The notes: a model not told the origin generated them from the sequence alone. A stretch of 64,000 bases of DNA from Crocinitomix sp044361315 (GCA_044361315.1 JBIKJA010000003.1:124001-188000), one strand, 5' to 3'; numbered from the stretch's first letter, positions 1-9,100 are shown. Numbers and translations are program-made.

Positions 1-195
1 ACTCAATGGCACCACATCATTGCTTGGGGAAAAAAAGCAGAATTGATCGAAAAATTTGTGAAAAAAGGGCAGTTAATTGCCGTCGATGGAAAGTTAGTTA
101 ATCGAGTTTATACTGATGGAGGTGGGTCAAACCACCGCGTCACCGAAATACAAGTCAATGAAATTTTATTAATAAATCCAAGAAAGGCCGGATAG
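1..195 (+). CDS. ssb: Single-stranded DNA-binding protein, 3' part (5' end outside window)
   Basis: The reading frame is open from base 1 and ends at TAG 193-195, giving 64 C-terminal residues. Visible pieces are TQWHHIIAWGKKAELIEKF, KKGQLIAVDGKLVNRVY and HRVTEIQVNEILLI. These match the second half of the SSB OB fold: the conserved W-x-x-I-x-W/F-x-K-x-A-E strand, the K-G-x-x-I-x-V-x-G-x-L strand and the final beta strand. SSB coats single-stranded DNA during replication and repair. The protein stops just after the OB fold, so this copy lacks the usual long Gly/Pro tail and acidic tip. It may therefore be a short paralogue rather than the main replicative SSB. A strong terminator follows directly. 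Confidence 0.75.
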   Translation, partial: TQWHHIIAWGKKAELIEKFVKKGQLIAVDGKLVNRVYTDGGGSNHRVTEIQVNEILLINPRKAG

Positions 196-219
196 GGGTT
201 GAGGGTACTTTCTGGTAAG

Positions 220-250
220 GGCGGTTTGGTAGGATCAAACCGCCTTTTTT
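220..250 (+). terminator. Rho-independent terminator after ssb-like gene
   Basis: A perfect 9-bp stem (220-228 with 236-244, GGCGGTTTG/CAAACCGCC) with a 7-nt loop is followed by a T-rich run. It lies 25 bp past the ssb-like stop codon. Confidence 0.85.
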
Positions 251-474
251 GTTTTCTTTTAATTCTAGATCAGATGAGTTCTTAAAACATTAATAACCAT
301 TCAAAAAAGGTTAAGTGCGATTTCTTGGACATTAACAATCGAAAATAAGTTTTGAAATCGACTTAGTGAAATTAACTCACTCCCCAACATTTCCAAACTA
401 TTAATATTTCGTTATTAAAGTGTCAAATTTTTGGTTAAATTGTCAGATTATCAAATAGATATAGTTAAAATGTT

Positions 475-482
475 TACATTTG
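475..482 (+). promoter_or_regulatory. Bacteroidota -7 box (TAcaTTTG) for the GH3-family gene
   Basis: TACATTTG matches the Bacteroidota primary sigma -7 consensus TAnnTTTG and lies 17 bp before the ATG at 500. No clear TTG lies at the -33 position, so this is a half-supported promoter. Confidence 0.45.
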
Positions 483-499
483 AATGATCAAGAAGAAAC

Positions 500-2068
500 A
501 TGGCAATAGTAGGTTCATTATTAAAAAACGGCGCCAAATTAGGAAAGGCGATCGAACAGGACAATAAATCCCCCTTTAAACTTCAGAAAAAACAATTAAA
601 AAAATTGCTCAAACAAGCTGTCGCAACGCAAATTGGTAAAAAATACAAATTTGACGAAGTATTGGGGCATTTAAGTGTTTTAAGTACGTCTGGTAAAAGG
701 GAATTTTACGAATCTTACAAAAAAAATGTACCGATCTATTCGTATAATAAAATACAGAAAGAATTTTGGCATAAATGCACAGAGGGGCAAGCGGATGTCA
801 CTTGGCCGGGAATGATAAAATATTTTGCCTTGAGTTCGGGGACTTCCGAAGCTGCTACAAAACACATTCCTATCACCAAAAAAATGATCAAAGCCATCCG
901 CAAAACGAGTCTTCGGCAAATTTTGGCTTTGTTGGATTTTGATTTACCTTCCGAAACCTATACAAAAGGATTTCTCATGTTGGGTGGCAGTACCGATTTA
1001 AATTTCAACGGTACATATTACGAAGGTGACTTGTCTGGAATTGGCGCTTCTAACTTGCCTTATTGGTTCCAGCATTTTTACAAACCCGGCAAACGTATTT
1101 CTCAATGTCGCGATTGGAATGAGAAATTGGAAGAAATTGTAAAGTCAGCTCCATCGTGGGACATTGGATTTATTCTTGGGGTACCAGCTTGGATTCAATT
1201 GTTGCTTGAAATGATTATCGTGCGCTATCAAGCTAAAAACATCCATGAAATCTGGCCAAATTTGGCGGTGTATATTCATGGCGGTGTTTCATTCGAACCT
1301 TATAAAAAAGGGTTTGGGAAATTACTCGGAAAGCCAATTCATTATGTCGAAACTTATTTGGCATCCGAAGGATTCATCGCCTTTCAACACACCCCAGAAA
1401 GTAAAGGAATGCGAATGATTTTAAACAATGGAATTTTCTACGAATTTGTTCCTTTTAATAGTGATAATTTTGACGCAGACGGAGAAATCAAGGAAAATGC
1501 ACAAACCTTTATGATTGATGGAGTGGAAGAGGGGAGGGATTATGCCATATTGATGTCCACCTGCTCAGGCGCTTGGCGTTATTTAATTGGTGATGTTGTG
1601 CGATTTATGGATAAAAATCTGGCAGAAATTACCATTACCGGACGTACCAAACATTTTTTGAGTTTGTGTGGCGAACATCTTTCGGTAGATAATATGAACA
1701 AAGCAATTCAGCTGGTTTCAGAAACTTTTTCCATCGAGATCAAAGAATTTGCCGTGGCAGGAATTCCTTATCAAACGATGTTTGCCCACGAATGGTGGAT
1801 TGGAACGGATGATGAGGTAGATGCAACGTTATTAAAAGAAAAATTAGACGCGAGTCTCCAATTAGTGAACGATGATTACAAAGTAGAACGCATCGCTGCA
1901 CTAAAAGAAGTCATTGTACACGTTCTTCCAACGGATGTGTTTTATGCTTGGTTGGATAGCCGAGGAAAAAGTGGGTCGCAGAATAAATTCCCGCGGGTGC
2001 TTAAAAATGAAACTTTAGCCAGTTGGAAGAGTTTTGTTAATCAAGCAGATACATTAGTAGTTCAGTAA
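500..2068 (+). CDS. GH3 auxin-responsive promoter family protein (acyl-adenylate amido-synthetase fold)
   Basis: The 522-residue protein has the hallmarks of the GH3 family, a branch of the adenylate-forming enzymes. The ATP-binding phosphate loop ALSSGTSEAATKHIP lies near residue 110. GGSTDLN follows near 170, a Y-L-I-G-D-V-V segment near 355, and the hinge GRTKHFLSLCGEHLS near 380-395. In plants GH3 enzymes conjugate amino acids to auxin or jasmonate through an acyl-AMP intermediate. Homologues are widespread in Bacteroidota, where their substrate is unknown, so no substrate is assigned. No signal peptide is visible, so it should be cytosolic. The full length fits the bacterial family. It is followed by another adenylate-forming enzyme (acetyl-CoA synthetase) after 192 bp, but there is no evidence that the two are functionally linked. 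Confidence 0.85.
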   Translation: MAIVGSLLKNGAKLGKAIEQDNKSPFKLQKKQLKKLLKQAVATQIGKKYKFDEVLGHLSVLSTSGKREFYESYKKNVPIYSYNKIQKEFWHKCTEGQADVTWPGMIKYFALSSGTSEAATKHIPITKKMIKAIRKTSLRQILALLDFDLPSETYTKGFLMLGGSTDLNFNGTYYEGDLSGIGASNLPYWFQHFYKPGKRISQCRDWNEKLEEIVKSAPSWDIGFILGVPAWIQLLLEMIIVRYQAKNIHEIWPNLAVYIHGGVSFEPYKKGFGKLLGKPIHYVETYLASEGFIAFQHTPESKGMRMILNNGIFYEFVPFNSDNFDADGEIKENAQTFMIDGVEEGRDYAILMSTCSGAWRYLIGDVVRFMDKNLAEITITGRTKHFLSLCGEHLSVDNMNKAIQLVSETFSIEIKEFAVAGIPYQTMFAHEWWIGTDDEVDATLLKEKLDASLQLVNDDYKVERIAALKEVIVHVLPTDVFYAWLDSRGKSGSQNKFPRVLKNETLASWKSFVNQADTLVVQ

Positions 2069-2260
2069 ATTTAAGGTGCTTTTTTCGGTCGTTGGTTTTC
2101 TATTTTTTGGTTGGATAAGATCTGAAATTCGTTTGTCTTAATGAATTGGTGTACGCCAGAAAATGGCGGCTGAGGTTTTATACTGAGGTACTCGAAGTGT
2201 GCTCGAAACCACTATTTTTTTTAACTTTAACTTTAACTTTAAGTTAAAACACCAGTTAAA

Positions 2261-4165
2261 ATGAGCAACTACCACCTTCAAAATTTCGCCGATTATCTTG
2301 AATCCTACAAAAAATCAATCGATTCGCCTGAAGAGTTTTGGGCGGACATCGCGACAAATCATTTTACCTGGCAAAAAAAGTGGGACCAAGTGCTCAATTG
2401 GGATTTTAAAAAACCGGAGATTAACTGGTTTATTGGTGCCAAATTAAATATCACCGAAAATTGTATCGACCGTCATTTGGCAGAAAATGGAAAAAAAACG
2501 GCAATTTTGTTCGAACCAAATGATCCCGCAGAGCCAAGTCAATCAATTACTTACGAAGAACTTTCAATTCGGGTGAACCAAGTTGCCAATGTGTTGCGTG
2601 CCAAAGGAATTGAAATGGGAGATCGGGTGTGTATTTATTTACCAATGATTCCCGAACTCGCAATTTCAGTGTTGGCTTGCGCACGAATCGGTGCAATTCA
2701 TTCGGTCGTTTTTGCTGGATTTTCTGCCATGGCTTTGGCCTCACGAATTAACGATAGTTCTTGTAAAATGGTCATTACTTCGGACGGTTCGTTCCGAGGA
2801 ACAAAAATTGTGGATTTAAAAGAAATTGTCGATGAAGCTTTGATACATACCCCTTCAGTCGAATCCGTGTTGGTGGTGAAAAGAACAGGCTCAGAAATTA
2901 GGTGGGTTGCGCAGCGCGATTTTTGGTGGCATACCCTAATCGAAACCGTTTCAACCACCTGCTCGCCAGCAATAATGGATGCAGAAGATCCTCTTTTTAT
3001 CCTCTACACCTCAGGTTCAACAGGCCAACCAAAAGGAATGGTGCATACCACTGCTGGATATATGGTGTACACCGCTTATACTTTTAAAAATGTTTTTCAA
3101 TACCAAGGCAATGATATTTTTTGGTGTACCGCCGACATCGGTTGGATTACTGGACATAGTTACGGGGTCTATGGACCGCTTTTGAATGGGGCAACCACCG
3201 TTATGTTTGAAGGAATTCCAAGTCACCCCGATTATTCGCGTTTTTGGCAAATTATTGACAAATATAAAGTTACTCAATTTTATACAGCACCAACTGCGAT
3301 AAGGGCCTTGGCGAAAGAAGATCTTAGTTATGTTTTACCTTATCCTTTGAAAAGTCTAAAAGTTTTAGGCACCGTAGGCGAACCAATAAATGACGAAGCG
3401 TGGCACTGGTATAACGAGCATGTCGGAAAAGGAAATTGCCCGATTGTGGACACTTGGTGGCAAACCGAGACAGGAGGAATTTTAATTTCCCCTTTGCCTG
3501 GCATCACTCAAACCATTCCTACTTACGCCACCTTGCCATTGCCGGGCGTGCAACCCGTTTTAATGAACGAGCAAGGCGAGGAAATTAAAGAAATACAAGC
3601 AGATGGACGCTTGTGTTTAAAATTTCCATGGCCTTCCATTGCCCGCACAATTTGGGGAAATCACGAAAGGTACCGCGAAACCTATTTCTCTACCTTTAAT
3701 AATTTGTATTTCACTGGCGATGGCGCTTTGCGCGATCAAAATGGGAATTATCGAATTACGGGTCGGGTAGATGACATCATTATTGTTTCAGGTCATAATT
3801 TAGGTACGGCTCCAATTGAGGATGCGGTGAACGAACATCCTTTAGTGGCAGAATCAGCCATTGTTGGTTTTCCACATTCGGTCAAGGGTTTCGCTTTGTA
3901 CGGATTTATTACCCTAAAAGATGAAAACGCCAATCAAGACGCCCTTTTTAACGAAATAAATCAATTCATAACCAATCAAATAGGTGCCATTGCCAAGTTA
4001 GATAAAATGCAATTTACCACAGGCTTACCCAAAACCCGTTCAGGAAAAATAATGCGTCGTATTTTGCGCAAAATAGCTTGTAACGAACTCGATAGCCTGG
4101 GCGATATCACTACACTTTTAAATCCCGAGGTGGTCGAAGAAATCATTCAAAACCGCTTCACCTAG
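2261..4165 (+). CDS. acsA: Acetyl-CoA synthetase (AMP-forming)
   Basis: This 634-residue enzyme converts acetate, ATP and CoA to acetyl-CoA, AMP and PPi in the cytosol. The N-terminal ACAS domain comes first. The P-loop YTSGSTGQPKGMVHT is near residue 250, DTWWQTETGG near 400, and the hinge GRVDDIIIVSGHNLGT near 500. PKTRSGKIMRR near 590 carries the lysine that is acetylated for regulation in characterised Acs enzymes. Length and the tryptophan of the WWQTETG motif fit an acetyl-preferring enzyme rather than one for long acyl chains. The region just upstream (2221-2247) holds a short TTAACT tandem whose TAACTTTA units resemble a weak -7 box. A close relative, propionyl-CoA synthetase, is less likely. 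Confidence 0.93.
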   Translation: MSNYHLQNFADYLESYKKSIDSPEEFWADIATNHFTWQKKWDQVLNWDFKKPEINWFIGAKLNITENCIDRHLAENGKKTAILFEPNDPAEPSQSITYEELSIRVNQVANVLRAKGIEMGDRVCIYLPMIPELAISVLACARIGAIHSVVFAGFSAMALASRINDSSCKMVITSDGSFRGTKIVDLKEIVDEALIHTPSVESVLVVKRTGSEIRWVAQRDFWWHTLIETVSTTCSPAIMDAEDPLFILYTSGSTGQPKGMVHTTAGYMVYTAYTFKNVFQYQGNDIFWCTADIGWITGHSYGVYGPLLNGATTVMFEGIPSHPDYSRFWQIIDKYKVTQFYTAPTAIRALAKEDLSYVLPYPLKSLKVLGTVGEPINDEAWHWYNEHVGKGNCPIVDTWWQTETGGILISPLPGITQTIPTYATLPLPGVQPVLMNEQGEEIKEIQADGRLCLKFPWPSIARTIWGNHERYRETYFSTFNNLYFTGDGALRDQNGNYRITGRVDDIIIVSGHNLGTAPIEDAVNEHPLVAESAIVGFPHSVKGFALYGFITLKDENANQDALFNEINQFITNQIGAIAKLDKMQFTTGLPKTRSGKIMRRILRKIACNELDSLGDITTLLNPEVVEEIIQNRFT

Positions 4166-4187
4166 GAATTCTTTTTTGTTTTTTTTA

Positions 4188-4291
4188 GGGCCTATTTCCG
4201 GCTTTTCGCTGTAGTCCCCCCTTGTTGGTTTCTGACCCCAACTCGTTGTGGATCAACCAACAATTGGAGAGCTGCCGCTGCAATCCGGGGC
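4188..4291 (+). repeat. GC-rich intergenic palindromic element, copy 1
   Basis: This 104-bp GC-rich patch starts GGGCCTATTTCCGGCTTTTC and ends GCTGCCGCTGCAATCCGGGG. Its centre has a perfect 9-bp inverted repeat (TTGTTGGTT 4222-4230, AACCAACAA 4255-4263). Similar end sequences occur near 36961, 48281 and 60241. It contains no plausible reading frame. It resembles the dispersed non-coding elements common in Bacteroidota intergenic regions. Confidence 0.55.
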
Positions 4292-4431
4292 ATTTTTTAA
4301 TTTTCAATTCTTAGATTCAAGTAACAAATTCAAAATATAGGTTTATCGGTAAAATTCAGTCCTAAATCACTCCAATATTTTGAATCGTACACTTTTTTAT
4401 TCTTTCAATTCTGCACTCTCACCGACAATTT

Positions 4432-5012
4432 TTATCCAAAAAATAAATTCCAACACACCCCAAAAAAATGGGCTAAAATATCCCGCCAATCAAATGTGCT
4501 TCGTAAAATAACACGGATAACTTTATAATCATCCAAATCAAAGACTTGGGTAATTTGCAGGTATTGAATAAATTTTAATGAACAAGCAAAAATAAAGGCC
4601 CCAATTAAAACATAAAATGCTTTAGCTTTTAAACCTCGGAGTTCGACTCTAAATTACCATTCAGATTTTTTTTAAAATTTGATGGATTAGCCATTTTCTC
4701 TGTGTTTAGGAGTCAATTAATTAAAATTAGTAGGCTAGTTAAGATAATGTCTGGCAAATTTTCGCCTAGAAAAACATGATTTTTTCGTCAAAACAACTCG
4801 AAATAGCCCGCTATTACTTCGTTGCTTTTTCTCAAACTCAAGCTTTTCTAGGCGATCTGAATGAAATTTAAAATCGAGGTTTTAATGGTTAGCAAACTCG
4901 TATAAACCAATACCACTGCCAAAAAAATCCCAAAAAACTTGCGAATAGACTGGTCCTGCACAAATAGTGCAATACAAATCTCCAAGACTAAAATCACCAA
5001 CGAAATGAATGC
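4432..5012 (-). pseudogene. Disrupted DUF2809 membrane protein
   Basis: Two minus-strand fragments together cover nearly a whole DUF2809 protein, a small integral membrane family of about 125 residues with unknown function. The first fragment (5012 down to 4848) reads ICIALFVQDQSIRKFFGIFL followed by VVLVY, matching the family pattern of E-x-x-IA-x-x-V-x-D-x-x-IR and a hydrophobic helix ending in Y. The second (4653 down to 4432) reads SLKFIQYLQITQVFDL, then VIRVILRSTFDWRDILAHFF, matching the family C-terminus (R-x-x-L-G-T-T/S-F-D-W-x-D-x-x-A-Y). The first fragment ends inside a 94-bp palindrome, and about 200 bp of foreign sequence separates the halves. No start codon remains at the 5' end, where TAA (5013-5015) sits directly before the reading frame. 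Assignment comes from recalled family motifs, not a search. Confidence 0.6.
4762..4855. repeat. 94-bp imperfect palindrome inside the DUF2809 remnant
   Basis: The ends are a perfect 12-bp inverted repeat (TCGCCTAGAAAA 4762-4773, TTTTCTAGGCGA 4844-4855). The centre is another perfect inverted repeat (AATAGC 4802-4807, GCTATT 4810-4815). Both share one symmetry point at 4808.5, so there are no length changes between the arms. There is no transposase, and the element is too short to code for one. It may be a REP- or MITE-like element. Confidence 0.65.
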
Positions 5013-5081
5013 TTATCTACAATTTCAGCCCATATATAGCTTCTTTTAACTCTACTTCGATTACATACTAACCCCTTCTCC

Positions 5082-5116
5082 AAAAAAAAGAGCCACCAAT
5101 AAAAATTAGTAGCTCT
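5082..5116 (-). terminator. Terminator of secA
   Basis: Read on the minus strand, a 12-bp stem (5105-5116 with 5089-5100, with two G-U pairs) and short loop are followed by a run of T. It lies 24 bp beyond the secA stop codon. Confidence 0.85.
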
Positions 5117-5139
5117 TTCTCAAAAAATAAAAAAATAAT

Positions 5140-8100
5140 TTACTCGGTTTTTGTCACCACCCACAAACCAGTTTTTAAAAGAGGTTCGGCTTGTTTAAAT
5201 TTTAACGAGCGAAGTTCGCCCGTTTGTAAATTCCGCAACTCAACTTTGTCATTTCTGCCAATTTTCGGTTCTTCATTCACCAATGGGATACGTTTTGGTT
5301 GTTGTGATTGTTGCGGTTGATTGTTCGAGCCACCTTGGCCACCTTCGTTGTCAACTTCTGACTGTCTTTGCTGCTCTTTTGCGTTTTTGAAAGCCCCACC
5401 CGAATTATCAAACGCACTTACACGAGTCGCCACAGGTTGTTCTGGTGTTTGTCTCGGTAAATCTGCTTTTGCTAAAAAGGTCACCACTTCGTTACTCATT
5501 TTTCCTAACATGGCTTGGAAAAGAATGTAGGATTCCTTCTTGTAAATCACCAATGGATCTTTTTGCTCAATTTGCGCATGATGCACAGCTGTTCTCAAAT
5601 CATCCATCTGACGCAAATGCTCTTTCCATTCATTATCAATATAACTTAAGGTAATCGCTTTTTCTATCTGACGTTTAAAAATTCTGCCTTCGGTGCGCTT
5701 GCCTTCTTTTAAATTAATGATAATGCGCAACGATCGTGAGTTGTCACCAACTGGTAACATCATATTTTCGTATTTATCGCCCTCTGCTTCCAAAACTTGC
5801 TCAATCACAGGTTTTGCCATTTCACATAACCGTTCAGATTTTTGCTCATAGGCTGTCATGGCAGTGTCAAAAATCGTATCAATTAAATTGCCTGGGTTGA
5901 CCGTGTCAAATTCACTTTTGGTAATAGGTGAGGCAATTTTTAGATATTGAATCAAATCCATTTCAAACCCTTCAAAATCCTTTTTCGCGAAATGTTGGTT
6001 GACAATATCTTCTGCCACATCATAAAACATGTTTGACACATCCAATTCTAATCGTTCGCCAAACAAAGCATTTCTACGTTTTCTATAAATTGCATTTCTT
6101 TGAACGTTCATAACGTCATCATAATCCAACAAACGTTTACGAACACCAAACGCATTCTCTTCAACTTTCTTTTGCGCACGTTCGATAGATTTTGTAATCA
6201 TTGAATGCTGAATCACTTCACCTTCTTTATACCCCATTCGGTCCATGATTTTTGCAATCCTTTCAGAACCAAATTTACGCATCAAATCATCCTCCAACGA
6301 AACAAAAAACTGTGAAGTACCCGGGTCACCCTGTCTTCCAGCACGTCCACGCAACTGTCTATCCACTCTTCTTGAATCGTGTCTTTCGGTACCGATAATC
6401 GCCAAACCACCCGCTGCAATTACCTCAGGAGTTAATTTAATATCTGTTCCTCTACCCGCCATGTTGGTAGCAATAGTTACCCTTCCTGGTTGTCCAGCTT
6501 CGGACACAATTTCAGATTCGCGTTTGTGGTATTTTGCGTTCAACACATTGTGCTGAATCTTACGCATGGTTAACATTTTGCTCAATAACTCAGAAATTTC
6601 TACCGTGGTAGTGCCCACCAAAACTGGTCGCCCTTTGGTTACCAAGTCTTGAATTTCATCAATCACGGCATTAAATTTCTCCCTTTTAGTACGATACACC
6701 AAATCGTGTTCGTCTTTTCTTTTTATTGGGCGGTTAGTTGGAATCACCACCACATCCAATTTATAAATATCCCAAAGTTCTTGTGCTTCTGTCTCTGCTG
6801 TACCAGTCATCCCAGAAAGCTTATGGTACATTCTGAAAAAATTTTGCAAAGTAATGGTCGCATACGTTTGCGTCGCTGCTTCAATTTTTACATTTTCTTT
6901 TGCTTCAATTGCTTGGTGTAAGCCATCTGAATAGCGTCTACCATCCATAATCCTACCAGTCTGCTCATCCACAATCAATACTTTACCATCCATAATAACA
7001 TATTCTACTTCTTTTTCAAAAAGTGAATACGCTTTTAACAGCTGATTAATGGTGTGTATTCGTTCCGATTTAATTTTAAAATCTGAAATCAAGGATTCTT
7101 TTTGTCTCAATTTTTCTTCTGAAGATAAGCCACTTTTGTCCAATTCATTGATACTTAAGCCAAGATCTGGCATCACAAAATAATCTCTGTTTTCTCCATC
7201 AGAAATTAAATCAATTCCTTTTTCAGTTAATTCAATAGTATTGTGTTTTTCATTGATAACGAAATATAATTCTTTATCAGCTTTCGGCATTTCTCGTTCA
7301 CGATCTTGTAAATGGAAATTTTCAATTTTTTGCAATTGTGCACGAATCCCTTCCTCACTTAAATACTTAATTAAAGCTTTATTTTTTGGAAACCCTCTAA
7401 AAGCTCTTAACAAAGAAAGTCCTCCTTGAAAAAGGGTGTCTTTGTCAATTTCCCCAGTTTCTAGGCCTTTTAATTTTGTCCGTGCGTCAATTAAATAATC
7501 GTTGACCAATTTTTTTTGTGCCGCAACTAAGCGTTCAATTTTAGGTTTTAATTCTGTAAACTCATGTTTATCACCATCCGACATAGGTCCAGAGATAATC
7601 AATGGGGTTCGTGCATCGTCAATTAAAACCGAATCCACCTCATCGATAATGGCGAAATGATGTTTTTGTTGTACAATTTCATCCGGTTTTGACGCCATAT
7701 TGTCACGCAAATAATCGAAACCGAATTCGTTATTTGTTCCAAAGGTAATGTCTGCTAAATACGCTTTTTTACGTTCTGCCGAATTTGGTTTATGTCGGTC
7801 GATACAATCCACCACTAAACCATGAAATTCGTACAACGGTCCCATCCATTCGGAGTCACGTTTTGCCAAATAGTCATTCACGGTAATTAAGTGAACCCCT
7901 TTTCCAGAAAGTGCATTTAAATATACTGGCAAGGTTGCCACCAAGGTTTTACCCTCACCTGTTTGCATTTCCGCTACATTTCCGCGGTGTAAAACAGCCC
8001 CGCCATACAACTGAACATCGTAATGCACCATGTTCCATTTTACCTGTGTGCCATACGCATCCCACGAAGTTGACCAAAATGCTTTATCCCCTTCAATCGT

Positions 8101-8538
8101 TACATGCGCTTTGTTTTTAGCAACTTCACGGTCAAAATCAGCCACACACACCTCAATGCGATCATTTTCCGAAAATCGTTTGGCGGTTTCTTTAATCACC
8201 GCAAATGCTTCCGGTAATAATTGTTCCAACGTTACCTCAATGGTTTTGTCAATTTCCGTTTTTAATTTGTCAATTTTACCATAAATGCCTTCTTTCTCTT
8301 GAAAATCCATGTGTTGATTTTCTTCGACTTGGTTAGTCAGAGTAATAATTTCGTCTTCCAATCCTTGGGTTGAAGCTTTAATTCGTGCTTTAAACTCAAC
8401 TGTTTTCGCTCTCAATTCGTCATTTGACAAACTCCCAATAGCAACCTCAAATGACTTTACCTTGTCAACATACGGTTGATATACTTTATCATCTTTCTTC
8501 TCCTTGCTCCCAAGTAATTTCTTAAAAATTCCAAACAT
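5140..8538 (-). CDS. secA: Preprotein translocase ATPase SecA
   Basis: This 1132-residue motor drives unfolded preproteins through SecYEG at the inner membrane. Walker A QTGEGKTLVATLPVY lies near residue 192, the DEAD-like box IIDEVDSVLIDDARTPL near 298, and GTERHDSRRVDRQLRGRAGR near 730. Next come the helical scaffold and a Gln/Ser-rich linker. The length, with insertions in the first nucleotide-binding domain, is typical of Bacteroidota SecA. The C-terminus is unusual: where many SecA proteins carry a zinc-binding SEC-C motif beginning K-I-G-R-N-D-P-C, this one reads PKIGRNDKVELRNLQTGELR and has no cysteines. The start ATG at 8538 is well supported by the conserved N-terminus. A perfect terminator follows. 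Confidence 0.97.
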   Translation of the reverse strand: MFGIFKKLLGSKEKKDDKVYQPYVDKVKSFEVAIGSLSNDELRAKTVEFKARIKASTQGLEDEIITLTNQVEENQHMDFQEKEGIYGKIDKLKTEIDKTIEVTLEQLLPEAFAVIKETAKRFSENDRIEVCVADFDREVAKNKAHVTIEGDKAFWSTSWDAYGTQVKWNMVHYDVQLYGGAVLHRGNVAEMQTGEGKTLVATLPVYLNALSGKGVHLITVNDYLAKRDSEWMGPLYEFHGLVVDCIDRHKPNSAERKKAYLADITFGTNNEFGFDYLRDNMASKPDEIVQQKHHFAIIDEVDSVLIDDARTPLIISGPMSDGDKHEFTELKPKIERLVAAQKKLVNDYLIDARTKLKGLETGEIDKDTLFQGGLSLLRAFRGFPKNKALIKYLSEEGIRAQLQKIENFHLQDREREMPKADKELYFVINEKHNTIELTEKGIDLISDGENRDYFVMPDLGLSINELDKSGLSSEEKLRQKESLISDFKIKSERIHTINQLLKAYSLFEKEVEYVIMDGKVLIVDEQTGRIMDGRRYSDGLHQAIEAKENVKIEAATQTYATITLQNFFRMYHKLSGMTGTAETEAQELWDIYKLDVVVIPTNRPIKRKDEHDLVYRTKREKFNAVIDEIQDLVTKGRPVLVGTTTVEISELLSKMLTMRKIQHNVLNAKYHKRESEIVSEAGQPGRVTIATNMAGRGTDIKLTPEVIAAGGLAIIGTERHDSRRVDRQLRGRAGRQGDPGTSQFFVSLEDDLMRKFGSERIAKIMDRMGYKEGEVIQHSMITKSIERAQKKVEENAFGVRKRLLDYDDVMNVQRNAIYRKRRNALFGERLELDVSNMFYDVAEDIVNQHFAKKDFEGFEMDLIQYLKIASPITKSEFDTVNPGNLIDTIFDTAMTAYEQKSERLCEMAKPVIEQVLEAEGDKYENMMLPVGDNSRSLRIIINLKEGKRTEGRIFKRQIEKAITLSYIDNEWKEHLRQMDDLRTAVHHAQIEQKDPLVIYKKESYILFQAMLGKMSNEVVTFLAKADLPRQTPEQPVATRVSAFDNSGGAFKNAKEQQRQSEVDNEGGQGGSNNQPQQSQQPKRIPLVNEEPKIGRNDKVELRNLQTGELRSLKFKQAEPLLKTGLWVVTKTE

Positions 8539-8663
8539 TTTCTGCTTCTAAAATTATGAACCGCTAAAATTAACGAGTTCTCACGATTAATACCAATTTT
8601 ATCTAAAAAATTGCCTTAGATTTTTACTATTTGTCAGAAATCATACCATTTTGGGTTGTGTGC

Positions 8664-8756
8664 GACATTCTGTCTGAATTATTCAAAAAAATAACTTTAA
8701 GATTTTTTTTGTAGACGAATCTGGTAAATTTTATGTTGATCTATGACGTTCTGTCA
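8664..8756. promoter_or_regulatory. Repeated GAC(A/G)TTCTGTC motif upstream of secA
   Basis: GACATTCTGTC (8664-8674) and GACGTTCTGTC (8745-8755) differ at one base and lie 81 bp apart in the region before secA. The second sits in a dyad, TGAC-N5-GTCA (8744-8756). They could be operator sites, but no regulator is identified. Nothing else is evident between 8539 and 8810. Confidence 0.25.
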
Positions 8757-8810
8757 TTTTAACCTAGGAAATTTTGTAAGGCTATGTGAGCAAAACAAAC
8801 GCACCACCTA

Positions 8811-8846
8811 ATCCAAAAAAAAAACGACCAACTTAAAGCTGGTCGT
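8811..8846 (-). terminator. Terminator of the DUF2795 gene
   Basis: On the minus strand, ACGACCA (8840-8846) pairs with TGGTCGT (8824-8830), followed by a T run of about 10. It lies 9 bp past the stop codon. Confidence 0.85.
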
Positions 8847-8854
8847 CCGTGTTT

Positions 8855-9076
8855 TTAATACTCATCCTCATTAAAGAAGAAGTCATCCTTTGTAGGGTAA
8901 TCTGGCCAAATCTCCTCAATACTTTCATACGATTCTCCTTCGTCCTCGATTTCCTGTAAATTCTCAACGACCTCAAGCGGAGCTCCTGTTCGCATAGCAA
9001 AGTCAATCAATTCATCTTTTGCAGCTGGCCAAGGCGCATCTTCCAGGTATGAAGCTAATTCCAACGTCCAATACAT
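8855..9076 (-). CDS. DUF2795 domain-containing small acidic protein
   Basis: A 73-residue acidic protein begins MYWTLELASYLEDAPWPAAK and continues DELIDFAMRTGAPLEVVENL. The pattern of a helical pair with P-W-P-A-x-K-x-E-L-I-D-F-A and G-A-P-x-x-V-x-x-N-L is that of the DUF2795 family of Bacteroidota, which has no established function. The acidic tail ends FFFNEDEY. It has its own promoter (TTG-N19-TActTTTG, 9101-9130) and terminator, so it is probably expressed as a single gene. No membrane segment or signal peptide is visible. Confidence 0.8.
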   Translation of the reverse strand: MYWTLELASYLEDAPWPAAKDELIDFAMRTGAPLEVVENLQEIEDEGESYESIEEIWPDYPTKDDFFFNEDEY

Positions 9077-9100
9077 AATCGTTTATTTTTCAATTTTGTG

